A stretch of 64,000 bases of DNA, taken from assembly GCF_900197595.1 (NCBI RefSeq), contig NZ_FZLO01000001.1:496001-560000 (forward strand), written 5' to 3'. The notes below the pieces were generated by a model. The model worked only from the letters and a program-made list of their open reading frames with translations. It did not search any database and had not been told where the DNA came from. Both the position numbers and the translations under genes were made by a program. This document shows, piece by piece, positions 15,586 to 25,329 of this stretch (position 1 is the first letter of the stretch; every line of letters begins with the position of its first letter). Origin of the DNA: Scatolibacter rhodanostii (GTDB lineage Bacteria; Bacillota; Clostridia; Oscillospirales; Acutalibacteraceae).

Positions 15586-17673
15586 ATGAAAGATATTACA
15601 AGATTATTTTCGAGCATGGTTTTTGATGACTCAGTGATGAAGGCAAGACTGCCAAAAGATACTTATAAAGCACTCAAAAAAACCATTGCACAAGGCACGC
15701 ATTTAGAACTAGATGTCGCCAATGTAGTGGCAAATGCCATGAAAGACTGGGCAGTCGAAAAAGGGGCTACCCATTTCACACACTGGTTCCAACCAATGAC
15801 AGGTATTACCGCTGAAAAGCATGACAGCTTTATCTCTCCTACAGCCGACGGAAAAATTATTATGGAATTTTCCGGCAAAGAATTGGTTCGTGGTGAACCC
15901 GATGCTTCCAGCTTTCCTTCCGGCGGTTTGAGAGCCACTTTTGAAGCAAGAGGATATACTGTTTGGGATACCACTTCATTTGCCTTTATCAAAGATGGAA
16001 CACTATGCATTCCTACTGCTTTCTGCTCTTACAGTGGTGAAGCATTAGATAAAAAAACACCGTTGCTTCGCTCTATGCAGGCTATTGATAAACAGGCTAT
16101 GCGTGTTCTGCGTTTGTTTGGCAATAAATCAGCAAAACGAGTGTTGACAACCGTAGGTCCTGAACAAGAATATTTTCTCATTGACAAAAAAATGTATTTG
16201 AAAAGACCTGATCTCATCTACACCGGCAGAACAGTATTGGGTTCTCCTCCTCCTAAAGGACAGGAAATGGAAGATCATTACTTCGGTGTTTTAAAACCAA
16301 GAGTATCTGCCTTCATGAAAGAGCTAGATGAAGAACTTTGGAAGCTGGGAATACTCGCAAAAACAAAGCACAACGAAGTAGCTCCGGCCCAGCATGAATT
16401 GGCACCTATTTTCAGCACCACCAATTTGGCACTTGACCATAACCAACTGACAATGGAACTGATGAAAGTGATAGCTGACAGACATGATATGGTTTGTCTG
16501 TTGCACGAAAAGCCATTTGCAGGTGTCAACGGTAGCGGCAAACATAACAACTGGTCAATTTCAACTGATACTGGTTTGAATCTACTAGAGCCTGGCGACA
16601 CGCCATTTGAAAACGCACAATTCTTACTGTTCCTCGTAGCGGTTATTAAAGCTGTTGATGAGTATCAAGATCTTCTGCGTGTTTCTGTTGCCAGTGCCGG
16701 AAACGATCATAGACTGGGTGCCAATGAGGCTCCTCCTGCTATCGTATCCATGTTCTTGGGCGATGAATTGACAGAAATTTTGGAAACCATTGATGAGGGC
16801 AAAGCTTATCATGGAAAAGAAAAAATAGAAATGGAAATTGGCGCTACTGTTTTGCCGCATTTCCCAAAAGACACGACAGACAGAAACCGCACATCTCCCT
16901 TTGCTTTTACAGGCAATAAGTTTGAATTCCGTATGTTGGGTTCTGCTTTCTCTATTGCTGGCCCCAATATCATCCTCAACACGATTGTAGCTGAAGAATT
17001 AAGCCAATTTGCAGATATCTTGGAAAAATCAGCTGACTTTAAAGCAGACTTGGCTAATTTGATTAAGAGCACCATTCAAAAACACAAAAAGATTATCTTT
17101 AATGGTAACAACTATTCAGATGAATGGGTAAAAGAAGCTGAATCTAGAGGACTATTGAACCTCAAAACAACAGTAGATGCTCTTCCTTCCTTTATTGCTT
17201 CTAAAAATGAAGAAGTCTTTGCAAAACATCAGGTTTTTACAGAGACAGAACTGCATTCCAGATATGAAATTATGCTTGAGAATTATGCTAAGATTATTCG
17301 CATTGAGTCATTGACCATGGTAGACCTATTGAAAAAAGAAGTGTTACCGGCAACTCTTGGCTATCAAAGCGAACTAGTTTCTCTCTTGCAGAAGAAAAAT
17401 GAATGCGGATTAGATTCCACAGTAGAAGAAAGCTTGACCAAGAAGATTTCAGAGCTTACCGTTCTGCTCTATCAAAAGCTTGGTAAATTAGAAGAAAAAA
17501 TGGTGCAGGCAGGAACAATAACCGATACTTTGGAATTGGCTCAATATTATCAAAATGCAGTGTTTGCAAGCATGTCAGACGCAAGAACTATAGCCGATGA
17601 ATTAGAAACACTTGTCTCTAAAAAATATTGGACACTTCCAACTTATGGCGAACTTCTTTATAGCGTGAACTAA
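15586..17673 (+). CDS. glnN: Glutamine synthetase type III
   Basis: The 695-residue length and sequence match GSIII, the long glutamine synthetase of Bacteroidetes, cyanobacteria and many Clostridia. The ATG at 15586 has a strong TTAAGGAGG 9-17 bases upstream; the open frame reaching back to 15418 runs through the promoter and leader terminator and is not coding there. Seen motifs: H-F-T-H-W-F-Q-P-M-T-G and F-P-S-G-G-L-R-A-T-F-E-A-R-G-Y near the N-terminus, V-G-P-E-Q-E-Y-F with metal ligands, K-H-N-E-V-A-P-A-Q-H-E, and G-S-G-K-H-N-N-W-S, followed by a helical C-terminal part. It is divergent from glnA and probably shares its antitermination control. Having two different glutamine synthetases suggests division of labour under different nitrogen supply. 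Confidence 0.95.
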   Translation: MKDITRLFSSMVFDDSVMKARLPKDTYKALKKTIAQGTHLELDVANVVANAMKDWAVEKGATHFTHWFQPMTGITAEKHDSFISPTADGKIIMEFSGKELVRGEPDASSFPSGGLRATFEARGYTVWDTTSFAFIKDGTLCIPTAFCSYSGEALDKKTPLLRSMQAIDKQAMRVLRLFGNKSAKRVLTTVGPEQEYFLIDKKMYLKRPDLIYTGRTVLGSPPPKGQEMEDHYFGVLKPRVSAFMKELDEELWKLGILAKTKHNEVAPAQHELAPIFSTTNLALDHNQLTMELMKVIADRHDMVCLLHEKPFAGVNGSGKHNNWSISTDTGLNLLEPGDTPFENAQFLLFLVAVIKAVDEYQDLLRVSVASAGNDHRLGANEAPPAIVSMFLGDELTEILETIDEGKAYHGKEKIEMEIGATVLPHFPKDTTDRNRTSPFAFTGNKFEFRMLGSAFSIAGPNIILNTIVAEELSQFADILEKSADFKADLANLIKSTIQKHKKIIFNGNNYSDEWVKEAESRGLLNLKTTVDALPSFIASKNEEVFAKHQVFTETELHSRYEIMLENYAKIIRIESLTMVDLLKKEVLPATLGYQSELVSLLQKKNECGLDSTVEESLTKKISELTVLLYQKLGKLEEKMVQAGTITDTLELAQYYQNAVFASMSDARTIADELETLVSKKYWTLPTYGELLYSVN

Positions 17674-17718
17674 AACAACATCTAAAGGATTGGTCCTAAA
17701 ATCTTTTATCCTCAATAT

Positions 17719-17770
17719 AGATATCGTCTGGCAAAATACGCTTTGTATTTTTCAGGCGATATCTTTCTTT
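17719..17770 (+). terminator. Terminator of glnN
   Basis: AGATATCGTCTG (17719-17730) pairs with CAGGCGATATCT (17753-17764) with one G-U pair, and AAAATAC pairs with GTATTTT inside. T-rich sequence follows. It begins 45 bases after the stop. Confidence 0.85.
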
Positions 17771-17866
17771 AATCTATCACGAATTCAGGAATTGAACCAA
17801 ATTTACTTGGCTAATTGAAACGTGTTAAGGTAAAACACTCTATGAGGCGTGTCGTTTAGGTTTAGC

Positions 17867-17895
17867 TTGAAAATAAGCGAATTTTGCGGTATACT
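17867..17895 (+). promoter_or_regulatory. Promoter of recJ
   Basis: TTGAAA (17867-17872) and TATACT (17890-17895) are 17 bp apart, about 34 bases before the recJ start. It probably drives recJ-rel-hemZ and the kinase gene, since no terminator was seen between them. Confidence 0.8.
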
Positions 17896-17928
17896 ATATT
17901 ATTATAGATTAAATAGGGACTGGGGGAT

Positions 17929-19989
17929 ATGGTATTGAATCTGAAACAATGGAAAGTGGCTTCTTTAAACAAACAGCGTGCCGCTGAAATTGCCGAACGG
18001 TTTGCTATTCCTGATTTTCTTGCTATGATGTTGGACATTCGGGGTTTTACCACAGATGAAGCAATTGAAGATATCTTTTCGTCTGAATACTATCTTTCCG
18101 ATCCTTTTCTGATTAAAGATATGGATAAAGCAGTAAAACGAATTCAGGCCGCCATCGATTCTTTTGAAAAAATTGCGGTCTACGGCGATTATGATACAGA
18201 CGGTGTAACAGCCACTGCCATTCTTTTTACTTATCTAGACACTGTTGGCGCAAATGTAATGTATTATATTCCTCAACGTGAATCTGAAGGATATGGCATG
18301 AACAAAGATGCCGTTCGATTTCTCCATGAATCGGGCGTGAATTTGATTGTGACAGTGGATAACGGGATTGCCAGCATTGAAGAAGTTGATTTGGCAAACG
18401 AATTGGGTATGGACGTTGTAATCACCGACCATCATCGTCAACATGCTGTTCTGCCGAATGCAGTAGCTGTCGTTGATTTGCACCGCCATGATTGCGATGT
18501 TCCTTTTAAAGATTTGTGTGGTGCTGGCCTTGCTCTAAAACTGCTCATGGCGCTAGAGGGCGGCGATGAAGATATGATTCTCGCAGAATATGCTGATTTG
18601 GCAGCATTGGGAACGATAGCCGACGTTATGCCGTTAACAGGAGAAAATCGTGTGATTGTCAAGGCTGGGTTAGAAGTACTTCAAAACGGAGGTAAACCCG
18701 GTTTAGAAGCTCTAATTCGTCAAAGCGGAAGCTCTGATCGTGAGTTAACCGCTAAAATGTTGGCTTTTACGATTATTCCTAGGCTAAATGCAACGGGGCG
18801 AATGAGTTCTTCTGAAAAAGCAGTTAAATTGTTGACCTGTGATTATGAGGAAGAAGCCGAAATATTAGCTTCTGATATTTGCGAAGAAAACACCTCACGC
18901 AGAAGCATTGAAGCTGATATTGCAAAAGCTGCTATGGCAGAGATTGAATCAAATGCCGATTTGGTGACAGATAGAGTTCTTGTGGTCTCTGGAGAAAATT
19001 GGCATGCAGGTATTATTGGCATTGTTGCCTCTAAAATCACCGACCATTTCGGTAAGCCTTGTATTGTAATTACGAAGCAAGGCGAAATTGCCAAAGGTAG
19101 CGGACGAAGCGTAGAAGGATTTTCTTTGTTTGAGGCCATCACTTCTTGTGCAGAATTGTTTGAGAAATTTGGTGGTCATCCCATGGCGGTCGGAATCACG
19201 CTAAAAACAGAGAATATTGAAGCTTTGCGTATAAAAATCAATACATATGCACAAAATGCTTACCATATCATGCCTTCACAAAAGGTTCATCTCGATTGTA
19301 AGCTTAATCCTGCTTTTGTTTCTGCCGGCATGCCAGAACAGCTTAAACAATTAGAACCTTTTGGTGCAGCAAATGCTGAACCAGTTTTTGGTTTTTATAA
19401 AATGGAAATAGAGAAAATTATCCCTGTGGGCGGTGGAGCGCATCTTCGTTTACAATGCACTCGAAATGGCAGTGCGATAACCTGTATGTGTTTTTCTACA
19501 ACAGAAACAGCCTTTTTATACGAAGTTGGCGATATAGTGGATTTGGCTGTGTCTCTTGACGCAAAAGAATATAAAGGGCAAATGCAGTTGACCATTATTG
19601 TCAAGGACATTAAACCTTCTCATTTAGATTTAGATACAAATATTCAGAGCTATCGTATGTATGAGAGATTTACAAGAGAAGAGAAGCTTTCTGCTGAAGA
19701 AGCCCAAATGATTACACCAAGTCGTGAAGAGTTGGGTGATGTTTACCGTAAAATTACAGCCAAAAATGGTTTGACGGTAGGACTTTTATCACTTACTGCC
19801 GGTTTTGCAAAACCAACCATGACATTGGGAAAGCTCTTAATTTGCCTTACTGTTTTAAATGAAAGAAAGTTGGCTGAGTGTCAGCTTTTAAACGAACAAG
19901 TGCAATTGTCACTTCTGCCGACTAGTGGAAATAAAATAAACATATATGATTCTGCTGTTTTCAGTAAAATCAAAGACTTGATAGAATAA
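17929..19989 (+). CDS. recJ: Single-stranded-DNA-specific exonuclease RecJ
   Basis: The 686-residue protein carries the DHH phosphoesterase core: A-V-Y-G-D-Y-D-T-D-G-V-T-A-T near residue 84, V-D-N-G near 143 and I-T-D-H-H near 165, then a DHHA1 domain with G-S-G-R-S-V-E-G-F near 389 and an OB-like C-terminal part. It degrades single-stranded DNA 5' to 3' in recombination and repair. A GGGGGA site is very close to the ATG at 17929, so a TTG two codons later is a possible start. It is slightly shorter than Bacillus RecJ, mostly at the C-terminus. Confidence 0.93.
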   Translation: MVLNLKQWKVASLNKQRAAEIAERFAIPDFLAMMLDIRGFTTDEAIEDIFSSEYYLSDPFLIKDMDKAVKRIQAAIDSFEKIAVYGDYDTDGVTATAILFTYLDTVGANVMYYIPQRESEGYGMNKDAVRFLHESGVNLIVTVDNGIASIEEVDLANELGMDVVITDHHRQHAVLPNAVAVVDLHRHDCDVPFKDLCGAGLALKLLMALEGGDEDMILAEYADLAALGTIADVMPLTGENRVIVKAGLEVLQNGGKPGLEALIRQSGSSDRELTAKMLAFTIIPRLNATGRMSSSEKAVKLLTCDYEEEAEILASDICEENTSRRSIEADIAKAAMAEIESNADLVTDRVLVVSGENWHAGIIGIVASKITDHFGKPCIVITKQGEIAKGSGRSVEGFSLFEAITSCAELFEKFGGHPMAVGITLKTENIEALRIKINTYAQNAYHIMPSQKVHLDCKLNPAFVSAGMPEQLKQLEPFGAANAEPVFGFYKMEIEKIIPVGGGAHLRLQCTRNGSAITCMCFSTTETAFLYEVGDIVDLAVSLDAKEYKGQMQLTIIVKDIKPSHLDLDTNIQSYRMYERFTREEKLSAEEAQMITPSREELGDVYRKITAKNGLTVGLLSLTAGFAKPTMTLGKLLICLTVLNERKLAECQLLNEQVQLSLLPTSGNKINIYDSAVFSKIKDLIE

Positions 19990-20006
19990 ATTTCGAAAGG
20001 GGGAGA

Positions 20007-22214
20007 ATGATGAGCAGAGAAATTATAAAAAACATTTCAACTTTTTCTGAGTTGGAAGCGATTATAAAAGAAAGTAAAAGAGAATATGACGTTGATTTGA
20101 TTCGAAAAGCTTATGTGCTGGCAGATGAAAATCATAAAGATCAAAAACGTCGTTCAGGTGAACCTTATATCATTCATCCGCTTTCTGTGGCGGCTATACT
20201 GGTTGCACTTGGTATGGATTCTAAATCTGTTATGGCCGGACTGTTGCATGATGTGGTAGAAGACACCTCTTGCACAGAAGAAGAACTCACAGAAGAATTT
20301 GGCAAAGAAGTTTCGCTATTAGTAGACGGGGTTACAAAACTTGGTAAAATCCCATTCTCCTCACGAGAAGAGCAACAGGCAGAAAATATCCGAAAAATGC
20401 TTATGGCTATGGCAGAGGATATTCGGGTTATTATTATTAAATTTGCCGACCGTATGCATAATCTCAGCACGCTTGAATATGTTTCTCCTCAAAAACAACG
20501 AGATAAAGCGCTTGAATGTGTAGAGGTTTATGCACCAATTGCACATAGACTTGGTATTCGTGCTGTTAAAGAATATATGGAAGATATTTCTTTGAAATAT
20601 CTTGACCCGGTAGCCTATCATGAAATTGAAGCAAAATTAGAATCACAGAGCACAAGCCGAAACCAGTTTATAGAATCAACCATGTCGTTTATCAAAAATC
20701 GAGTGCAAATATCTATTCCCAATGTGCATATTGGCGGGCGAGTCAAAAGTATTTATGGTATCTACCGTAAAATGTTTGTGCAAGGAAAATCGATTGATGA
20801 TATCTATGACATTTTTGCAATTCGCGTCATAGTCGATACAATTGAAGATTGTTATAATGTATTAGGCATTGTGCATGATATGTTCCAGCCCCTTCCAAAC
20901 CGATTTAAAGACTATATCTCTATGCCAAAACCTAATATGTATCAGTCTTTGCATACAACTGTTATCAATAAAGATGGCATTAAATTTGAGATTCAAATAC
21001 GCACTAGAGAAATGCATCAAACAGCTGAATATGGCATCGCCGCACACTGGAAATATAAAATGGGGATGTCTGCGAAAGAATCTGAAAGTGAAAATCTAGA
21101 TAATCGCCTAGCTTGGATTCGCCAAATGCTTGATAATCAAAAAGAAAGTGAAGATGTCACTGACATTGTGCACTCTATTAAGAGTGATTTGATGCCGGAA
21201 GAGGTCTTTGTCTTTACGCCTAAAGGTGATGTCATCAATCTTCCTCTTGGCTCTACTGTGATTGATTTTGCTTATGCGATTCACAGTGAGGTTGGCAATC
21301 GCATGATTGGTGCTAAGGTAGATGGCAGAATTGTTCCGATTGATTATCGTGTAAAAACTGGCGAAATTATTGAAGTCATGACGGTGAAAGAGGGGAAAGG
21401 CCCTAATCGAGATTGGCTATCCATTGTTCGCACAAGCGAAGCACGCAATAAAATTAGAACTTGGTTTAAAAAAGAAAAGCGTGATGACAATATTATAGAA
21501 GGCAAATCAGCACTTGAACATGAATTCAAAAGAAATAGTATCGTGATGAGCGATGAATTAATGGAATTCATGATTGCCCACATTGGCAAACGACACAGTT
21601 GTAATACGGCAGAAGATTTTTATGCGGCGATCGGCTATGGCGGTATCCAGCTCTGGAAAGTCATGCCTCGCATAAAGGAAGAGCATATCCGTATCACAAA
21701 ACCTGAAGAAAACAATATTCCTGACATTCCGCTAGTTGATTCCAGCGTATCAGCAAAATCGGCTGGAGGTGTCATTGTTGCCGGTTTGGATAACTGCTTA
21801 ATTAAGTTTTCGAAATGTTGTAATCCGTTGCCAGGTGATGATATTATCGGCTTTATCACCAGAGGGTATGGTGTTTCTATTCATAAACGGAGTTGTTCCA
21901 ATGTACCGCAGGATTTAGGACTTTCTTCAGAGCCAGATCGCTGGGTAAACGCACATTGGGCAGGAGATGTAAAAGAAGACTTTAAATCCACCTTGCATAT
22001 TATCTGCAGTGATCGTGGTGGCCTTTTGGCCGATATTACGCAGGCACTATCAAATATGCATATTTTTATTCATGCGCTAAATTCTAGAGAAGAGCGAAAT
22101 TCTGATCGAGCCATCATTTCAGCAACAGTTTCTATCAGTGGTTTACCTCAGCTAGAAGCAACTATAGAAAAGCTAGGAAGAATTTCTGGTGTTATTACGA
22201 TTGACAGGAGCTGA
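20007..22214 (+). CDS. rel: Bifunctional (p)ppGpp synthetase/hydrolase
   Basis: The 735-residue protein has the full Rel layout: N-terminal HD hydrolase domain with G-L-L-H-D-V-V-E-D-T near residue 76, synthetase domain with R-V-K-S-I-Y-G-I-Y-R-K-M and Y-Q-S-L-H-T-T-V, a TGS domain around 390-450, a zinc-finger-like region with C-C-N-P-L-P, and a C-terminal ACT domain. Both active sites look intact, so it can both make and break the stringent-response alarmone. Two ATG codons stand in tandem at 20007 and 20010 after AAAGGGGGAG; either may be used. It starts 17 bases after recJ and ends 2 bases before hemZ. Confidence 0.95.
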   Translation: MMSREIIKNISTFSELEAIIKESKREYDVDLIRKAYVLADENHKDQKRRSGEPYIIHPLSVAAILVALGMDSKSVMAGLLHDVVEDTSCTEEELTEEFGKEVSLLVDGVTKLGKIPFSSREEQQAENIRKMLMAMAEDIRVIIIKFADRMHNLSTLEYVSPQKQRDKALECVEVYAPIAHRLGIRAVKEYMEDISLKYLDPVAYHEIEAKLESQSTSRNQFIESTMSFIKNRVQISIPNVHIGGRVKSIYGIYRKMFVQGKSIDDIYDIFAIRVIVDTIEDCYNVLGIVHDMFQPLPNRFKDYISMPKPNMYQSLHTTVINKDGIKFEIQIRTREMHQTAEYGIAAHWKYKMGMSAKESESENLDNRLAWIRQMLDNQKESEDVTDIVHSIKSDLMPEEVFVFTPKGDVINLPLGSTVIDFAYAIHSEVGNRMIGAKVDGRIVPIDYRVKTGEIIEVMTVKEGKGPNRDWLSIVRTSEARNKIRTWFKKEKRDDNIIEGKSALEHEFKRNSIVMSDELMEFMIAHIGKRHSCNTAEDFYAAIGYGGIQLWKVMPRIKEEHIRITKPEENNIPDIPLVDSSVSAKSAGGVIVAGLDNCLIKFSKCCNPLPGDDIIGFITRGYGVSIHKRSCSNVPQDLGLSSEPDRWVNAHWAGDVKEDFKSTLHIICSDRGGLLADITQALSNMHIFIHALNSREERNSDRAIISATVSISGLPQLEATIEKLGRISGVITIDRS

Positions 22215-22216
22215 AG

Positions 22217-23683
22217 ATGCAACTTTATTTATCTGGACATTCATTTCAGTTTGAATGTGAAAATATTTGTCGTCTGTTTTTCCCTTATAGTCCAATTCAA
22301 AAAATAGAATTGCCATTAGAAACTGAAAGTTTATTTTGTTCAGCCGTCATAACGGAAACAGAAAATGGATATACATATACAATCACTTTGTCTGAAAATG
22401 GGAAAAAGCTGTCAAGTGAAAATGTATTTCCACAAAAAGATGAGTATCAGCTGACCCGTTTGCTTTTTGCTTTAATGGTAGAATTCACTGGTTATACTCC
22501 TCCATGGGGAATGCTAACAGGAATACATCCTGTAAAATTGTTGCATAGCTACGCACAAGAAAATGACCTTATACAGGCTCAAAACGTCTTCCGCCATCAG
22601 TTTTTTGTCAGCGAAAAGAAGATTTTGTTAGCAAAAAAAACATTGCAGGTACAGGCAGAAATTGTAGATAACATAGGCGAAAATGATTTTAGCTTATATG
22701 TTGGCATTCCTTTTTGTCCCACCAGATGTTCCTACTGTTCTTTTGTAGCACAGAGCATTGAGAAAAGCAAAAAACTAATTGATCCATACTTTGCACTTCT
22801 TCTAAAAGAAATAGAAAAAACTGCAGAGGTTTCTCAGAATCTTGGGCTTCGATTACGTTCGGTATATGTCGGAGGTGGAACACCCACTACGCTAAGTGCT
22901 TCACAATTGAATCTGTTATGTGAAACGGTGCAACAGAATTTTGATATGTCGCGGTGCACAGAATTTACGGTGGAGGCGGGAAGGCCCGATACAATAACAG
23001 AAGAAAAGTTAGCGGCCCTGAAAGAAGCAGGCGTGGGCAGAATTAGTATTAATCCACAGTCAATGTCAAACGAAGTTCTCGAAGCAATTGGAAGAAGCCA
23101 TCAGGCAGAAGATGTTACGAAAGCTTTTGAGGCGGCTAAAAAAGCGGGGATTACTTTGATTAATTCTGATTTAATTGCAGGACTACCCAAGGATACTATA
23201 GAATCATTTCGCCATACCTTAGATAGTGTATTGAATTTAGGCGCTACCAATGTAACCGTACATTGCTTAGCACTGAAAAGAGCTGCCTCGTTAGATGAAT
23301 TGAGTCAAGATATTGCCTTGCACAAGCAGACAGAACTTGTGAATCAAATGGTAGATGAATCCATCACTCGCTTAGAACAGGATGATTTTCTGCCCTATTA
23401 CCTATATAGGCAATCTCGAATAGCCGGTAATCTTGAAAATACTGGTTGGGCGAAAAAGAATGACTTGTGTGCCTACAATATTTACACAATGGATGAATCA
23501 ATGACTGTTTTGGCATGTGGTGCTGGAGCAGTTTCTAAGATAAAAGACCCTTATAGCAATCGTTTAGAACGAATTTTTAACTTCAAGTATCCGACAGAAT
23601 ATATTAATCGGAATGAGGAAATACTAAAAAGGAAGGATGGTGTGGCAGCGTTTTATGAGCAATTTCGCAAGCGGATATATTAA
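22217..23683 (+). CDS. hemZ: Coproporphyrinogen dehydrogenase HemZ (radical SAM)
   Basis: The 488-residue protein is a radical SAM enzyme with the cluster motif C-P-T-R-C-S-Y-C near residues 170-177, Y-V-G-G-G-T-P-T-T near 218 and an N-terminal domain of about 150 residues that is typical of clostridial HemZ. The family is annotated as oxygen-independent coproporphyrinogen oxidase, but many members occur in organisms without full haem synthesis, and no other haem gene is here, so the true substrate is uncertain. ACAGGAG precedes the ATG by 6 bases, inside the end of rel, so the two genes are tightly coupled. Confidence 0.85.
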   Translation: MQLYLSGHSFQFECENICRLFFPYSPIQKIELPLETESLFCSAVITETENGYTYTITLSENGKKLSSENVFPQKDEYQLTRLLFALMVEFTGYTPPWGMLTGIHPVKLLHSYAQENDLIQAQNVFRHQFFVSEKKILLAKKTLQVQAEIVDNIGENDFSLYVGIPFCPTRCSYCSFVAQSIEKSKKLIDPYFALLLKEIEKTAEVSQNLGLRLRSVYVGGGTPTTLSASQLNLLCETVQQNFDMSRCTEFTVEAGRPDTITEEKLAALKEAGVGRISINPQSMSNEVLEAIGRSHQAEDVTKAFEAAKKAGITLINSDLIAGLPKDTIESFRHTLDSVLNLGATNVTVHCLALKRAASLDELSQDIALHKQTELVNQMVDESITRLEQDDFLPYYLYRQSRIAGNLENTGWAKKNDLCAYNIYTMDESMTVLACGAGAVSKIKDPYSNRLERIFNFKYPTEYINRNEEILKRKDGVAAFYEQFRKRIY

Positions 23684-24611
23684 ATATATCAATCACCTAG
23701 AGCAAATTAATGAAGGTGCTCTCAAAACTCCTGAGCGCATGATTCGGGAAATAGAAAATTCTTACCAAGAACATATACGCAATGTAGCTAGAAACATTGC
23801 AGAAGAGCATAAATATGCTAAAATTGCAATGTTATCCGGCCCAAGCAGCAGTGGAAAGACAACAACGGCACATATTCTGCAAGGGTATTTAGAACAATTT
23901 GGTATACGTTCTGTCATTATTTCTTTGGATAACTTTTATCGTGGACGTGATGCTGCCCCTCTTTTGCCCGATGGAACAAGAGATTATGAGTCAATCGAAG
24001 CACTACGTGTTGATAAGCTTAAAGAATGTTTAAACTCTCTTGTGACAACAGGTAAGTTTTCAGTACCCGAATACAATTTTGCGTTAGGTAGGCCAGAAGA
24101 AAAAGAAACTGAATATACTGTTACAGATAAAGATATTGTTATTATTGAAGGAATTCATGCGCTGAATCCTAATTTTACAAAAGAATTGCCTGAAGAGAAA
24201 TTAATCAAACTTTATGTCAGTGTAAAACAACCAATCAAAGATGCAAATGGGGAAGTAGCTACGCCTCTTGATTTGCGTTTAACACGCCGCATTATTCGAG
24301 ATGTACGTACACGTGGAACCTCTGCTGAAACCACACTCCAAATGTGGACTTCTGTCATAGCAGGAGAAGACAAATATATTCGCCCTTATCGAATTACAGC
24401 TGACTACACGATTAATACCATTCATATTTATGAACCTTGTGTTATGCGCAAGCAAGCAATTTCTCTGCTGAGAGAAATTCCGCAAGACAGCCCTTACTAC
24501 CGTAAAGCCAGAGATTTGGAATCACATCTCATGCGTTTTGAGCCAATTGATGAAACTTTGGTGCCCGAACATTCCATGCTCAGAGAATTCATTGGTTCGT
24601 CAGAAAAATGA
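23637..24611 (+). CDS. Uridine kinase-like P-loop kinase
   Basis: The protein (up to 324 residues) is a uridine kinase/phosphoribulokinase-type NTPase. It has Walker A S-G-P-S-S-S-G-K-T-T-T near residue 66, S-L-D-N-F-Y base/sugar-binding segment near 96, and I-I-E-G-I-H-A-L-N-P near 166. Usual substrates are uridine and cytidine, but the long N-terminal part means the substrate is not certain. The frame overlaps the end of hemZ by 47 bases, so translation is probably coupled. The start is doubtful: ATG 23637 and GTG 23640 stand very close to AAGGAAGG, and ATG 23655 lies further on. Confidence 0.8.
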   Translation: MVWQRFMSNFASGYIKYINHLEQINEGALKTPERMIREIENSYQEHIRNVARNIAEEHKYAKIAMLSGPSSSGKTTTAHILQGYLEQFGIRSVIISLDNFYRGRDAAPLLPDGTRDYESIEALRVDKLKECLNSLVTTGKFSVPEYNFALGRPEEKETEYTVTDKDIVIIEGIHALNPNFTKELPEEKLIKLYVSVKQPIKDANGEVATPLDLRLTRRIIRDVRTRGTSAETTLQMWTSVIAGEDKYIRPYRITADYTINTIHIYEPCVMRKQAISLLREIPQDSPYYRKARDLESHLMRFEPIDETLVPEHSMLREFIGSSEK

Positions 24612-24666
24612 AAAGAATTGTCGGATTGCGTTAAGGAAAAATTAACGTTTTAGACATGAAAGGCTG

Positions 24667-24695
24667 TTTACAAAGCTTTGAAATGTTGCTATACT
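24667..24695 (+). promoter_or_regulatory. Promoter of the zinc-ribbon gene
   Basis: TTTACA (24667-24672) and TATACT (24690-24695) are 17 bp apart, about 53 bases before the start codon. This separates the gene from the recJ-rel-hemZ transcript. Confidence 0.75.
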
Positions 24696-24748
24696 AAATA
24701 CAACAACAGTATTAATACTTTGAACCTAACCTTGAAGGAGGATTTAAA

Positions 24749-25207
24749 ATGGGATTCATTGATGATGTAGTAGTAAACGCAAAATCCGCAGCAGAAATTG
24801 TGGGTAAAACAGCTGGTAAGATTGTGGATGTTTCTAAATTGAAAATTAATTCGGCAGAAGTAAATGCTGATATCAAAGAGGAATTTGAAGCATTAGGCAG
24901 ATATGTGTACGAAAATGCTCGTGTTTTCCACTCTGATGACGTAGAAATGGCTGCAAAAATGGCAAGAATTGACGTGCTAAAAGAGCAAGCTTCTTCCATT
25001 CAAAAAGAATTATTGGATAAGCAAAATAAAACTTCTTGCCCAAGCTGTGGCAAAATGAGCCCGGTTGGAGTTTCATTCTGTAGTGTTTGCGGCACAAAAC
25101 TTGATACAAAAGATGTCGCAGAAGCAGCACCTCAAGAGCAACCTAAAACCGAAGAAAAACCAGCAGAAGAAAAAGCCGCGGAAGATACAAATTCTACTGA
25201 AGAATAA
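24749..25207 (+). CDS. Zinc-ribbon domain protein of unknown function
   Basis: The 152-residue protein has an N-terminal helical part of about 85 residues (start M-G-F-I-D-D-V-V-V-N-A-K), then a zinc ribbon with two CPxCG-type knuckles, C-P-S-C-G-K near 97 and C-S-V-C-G-T-K near 112, and an acidic, Pro/Glu-rich tail that looks disordered. AAGGAGG lies 9 bases before the ATG. Such helix plus zinc-ribbon proteins are common in Clostridia, but I know of no established role. It is a single-gene transcript with its own promoter and terminator. Confidence 0.75.
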   Translation: MGFIDDVVVNAKSAAEIVGKTAGKIVDVSKLKINSAEVNADIKEEFEALGRYVYENARVFHSDDVEMAAKMARIDVLKEQASSIQKELLDKQNKTSCPSCGKMSPVGVSFCSVCGTKLDTKDVAEAAPQEQPKTEEKPAEEKAAEDTNSTEE

Positions 25208-25220
25208 TTATTTCGCATAT

Positions 25221-25255
25221 AAAAGCCACCTGATTTTAAAATCAGGTGGCTTTTT
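25221..25255. terminator. Terminator of the zinc-ribbon gene
   Basis: A perfect 14-bp stem around aaaagccacctgat, with a 6-nt loop, ends in five T. A-rich sequence on the left may also serve the ABC-F gene on minus. Confidence 0.88.
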
Positions 25256-25329
25256 GTTGTTGCTATTATTTCTAAACATACAACTTATCATTAGCATTAA
25301 CACATTTGTTATAGAATGGAAACATAAGA

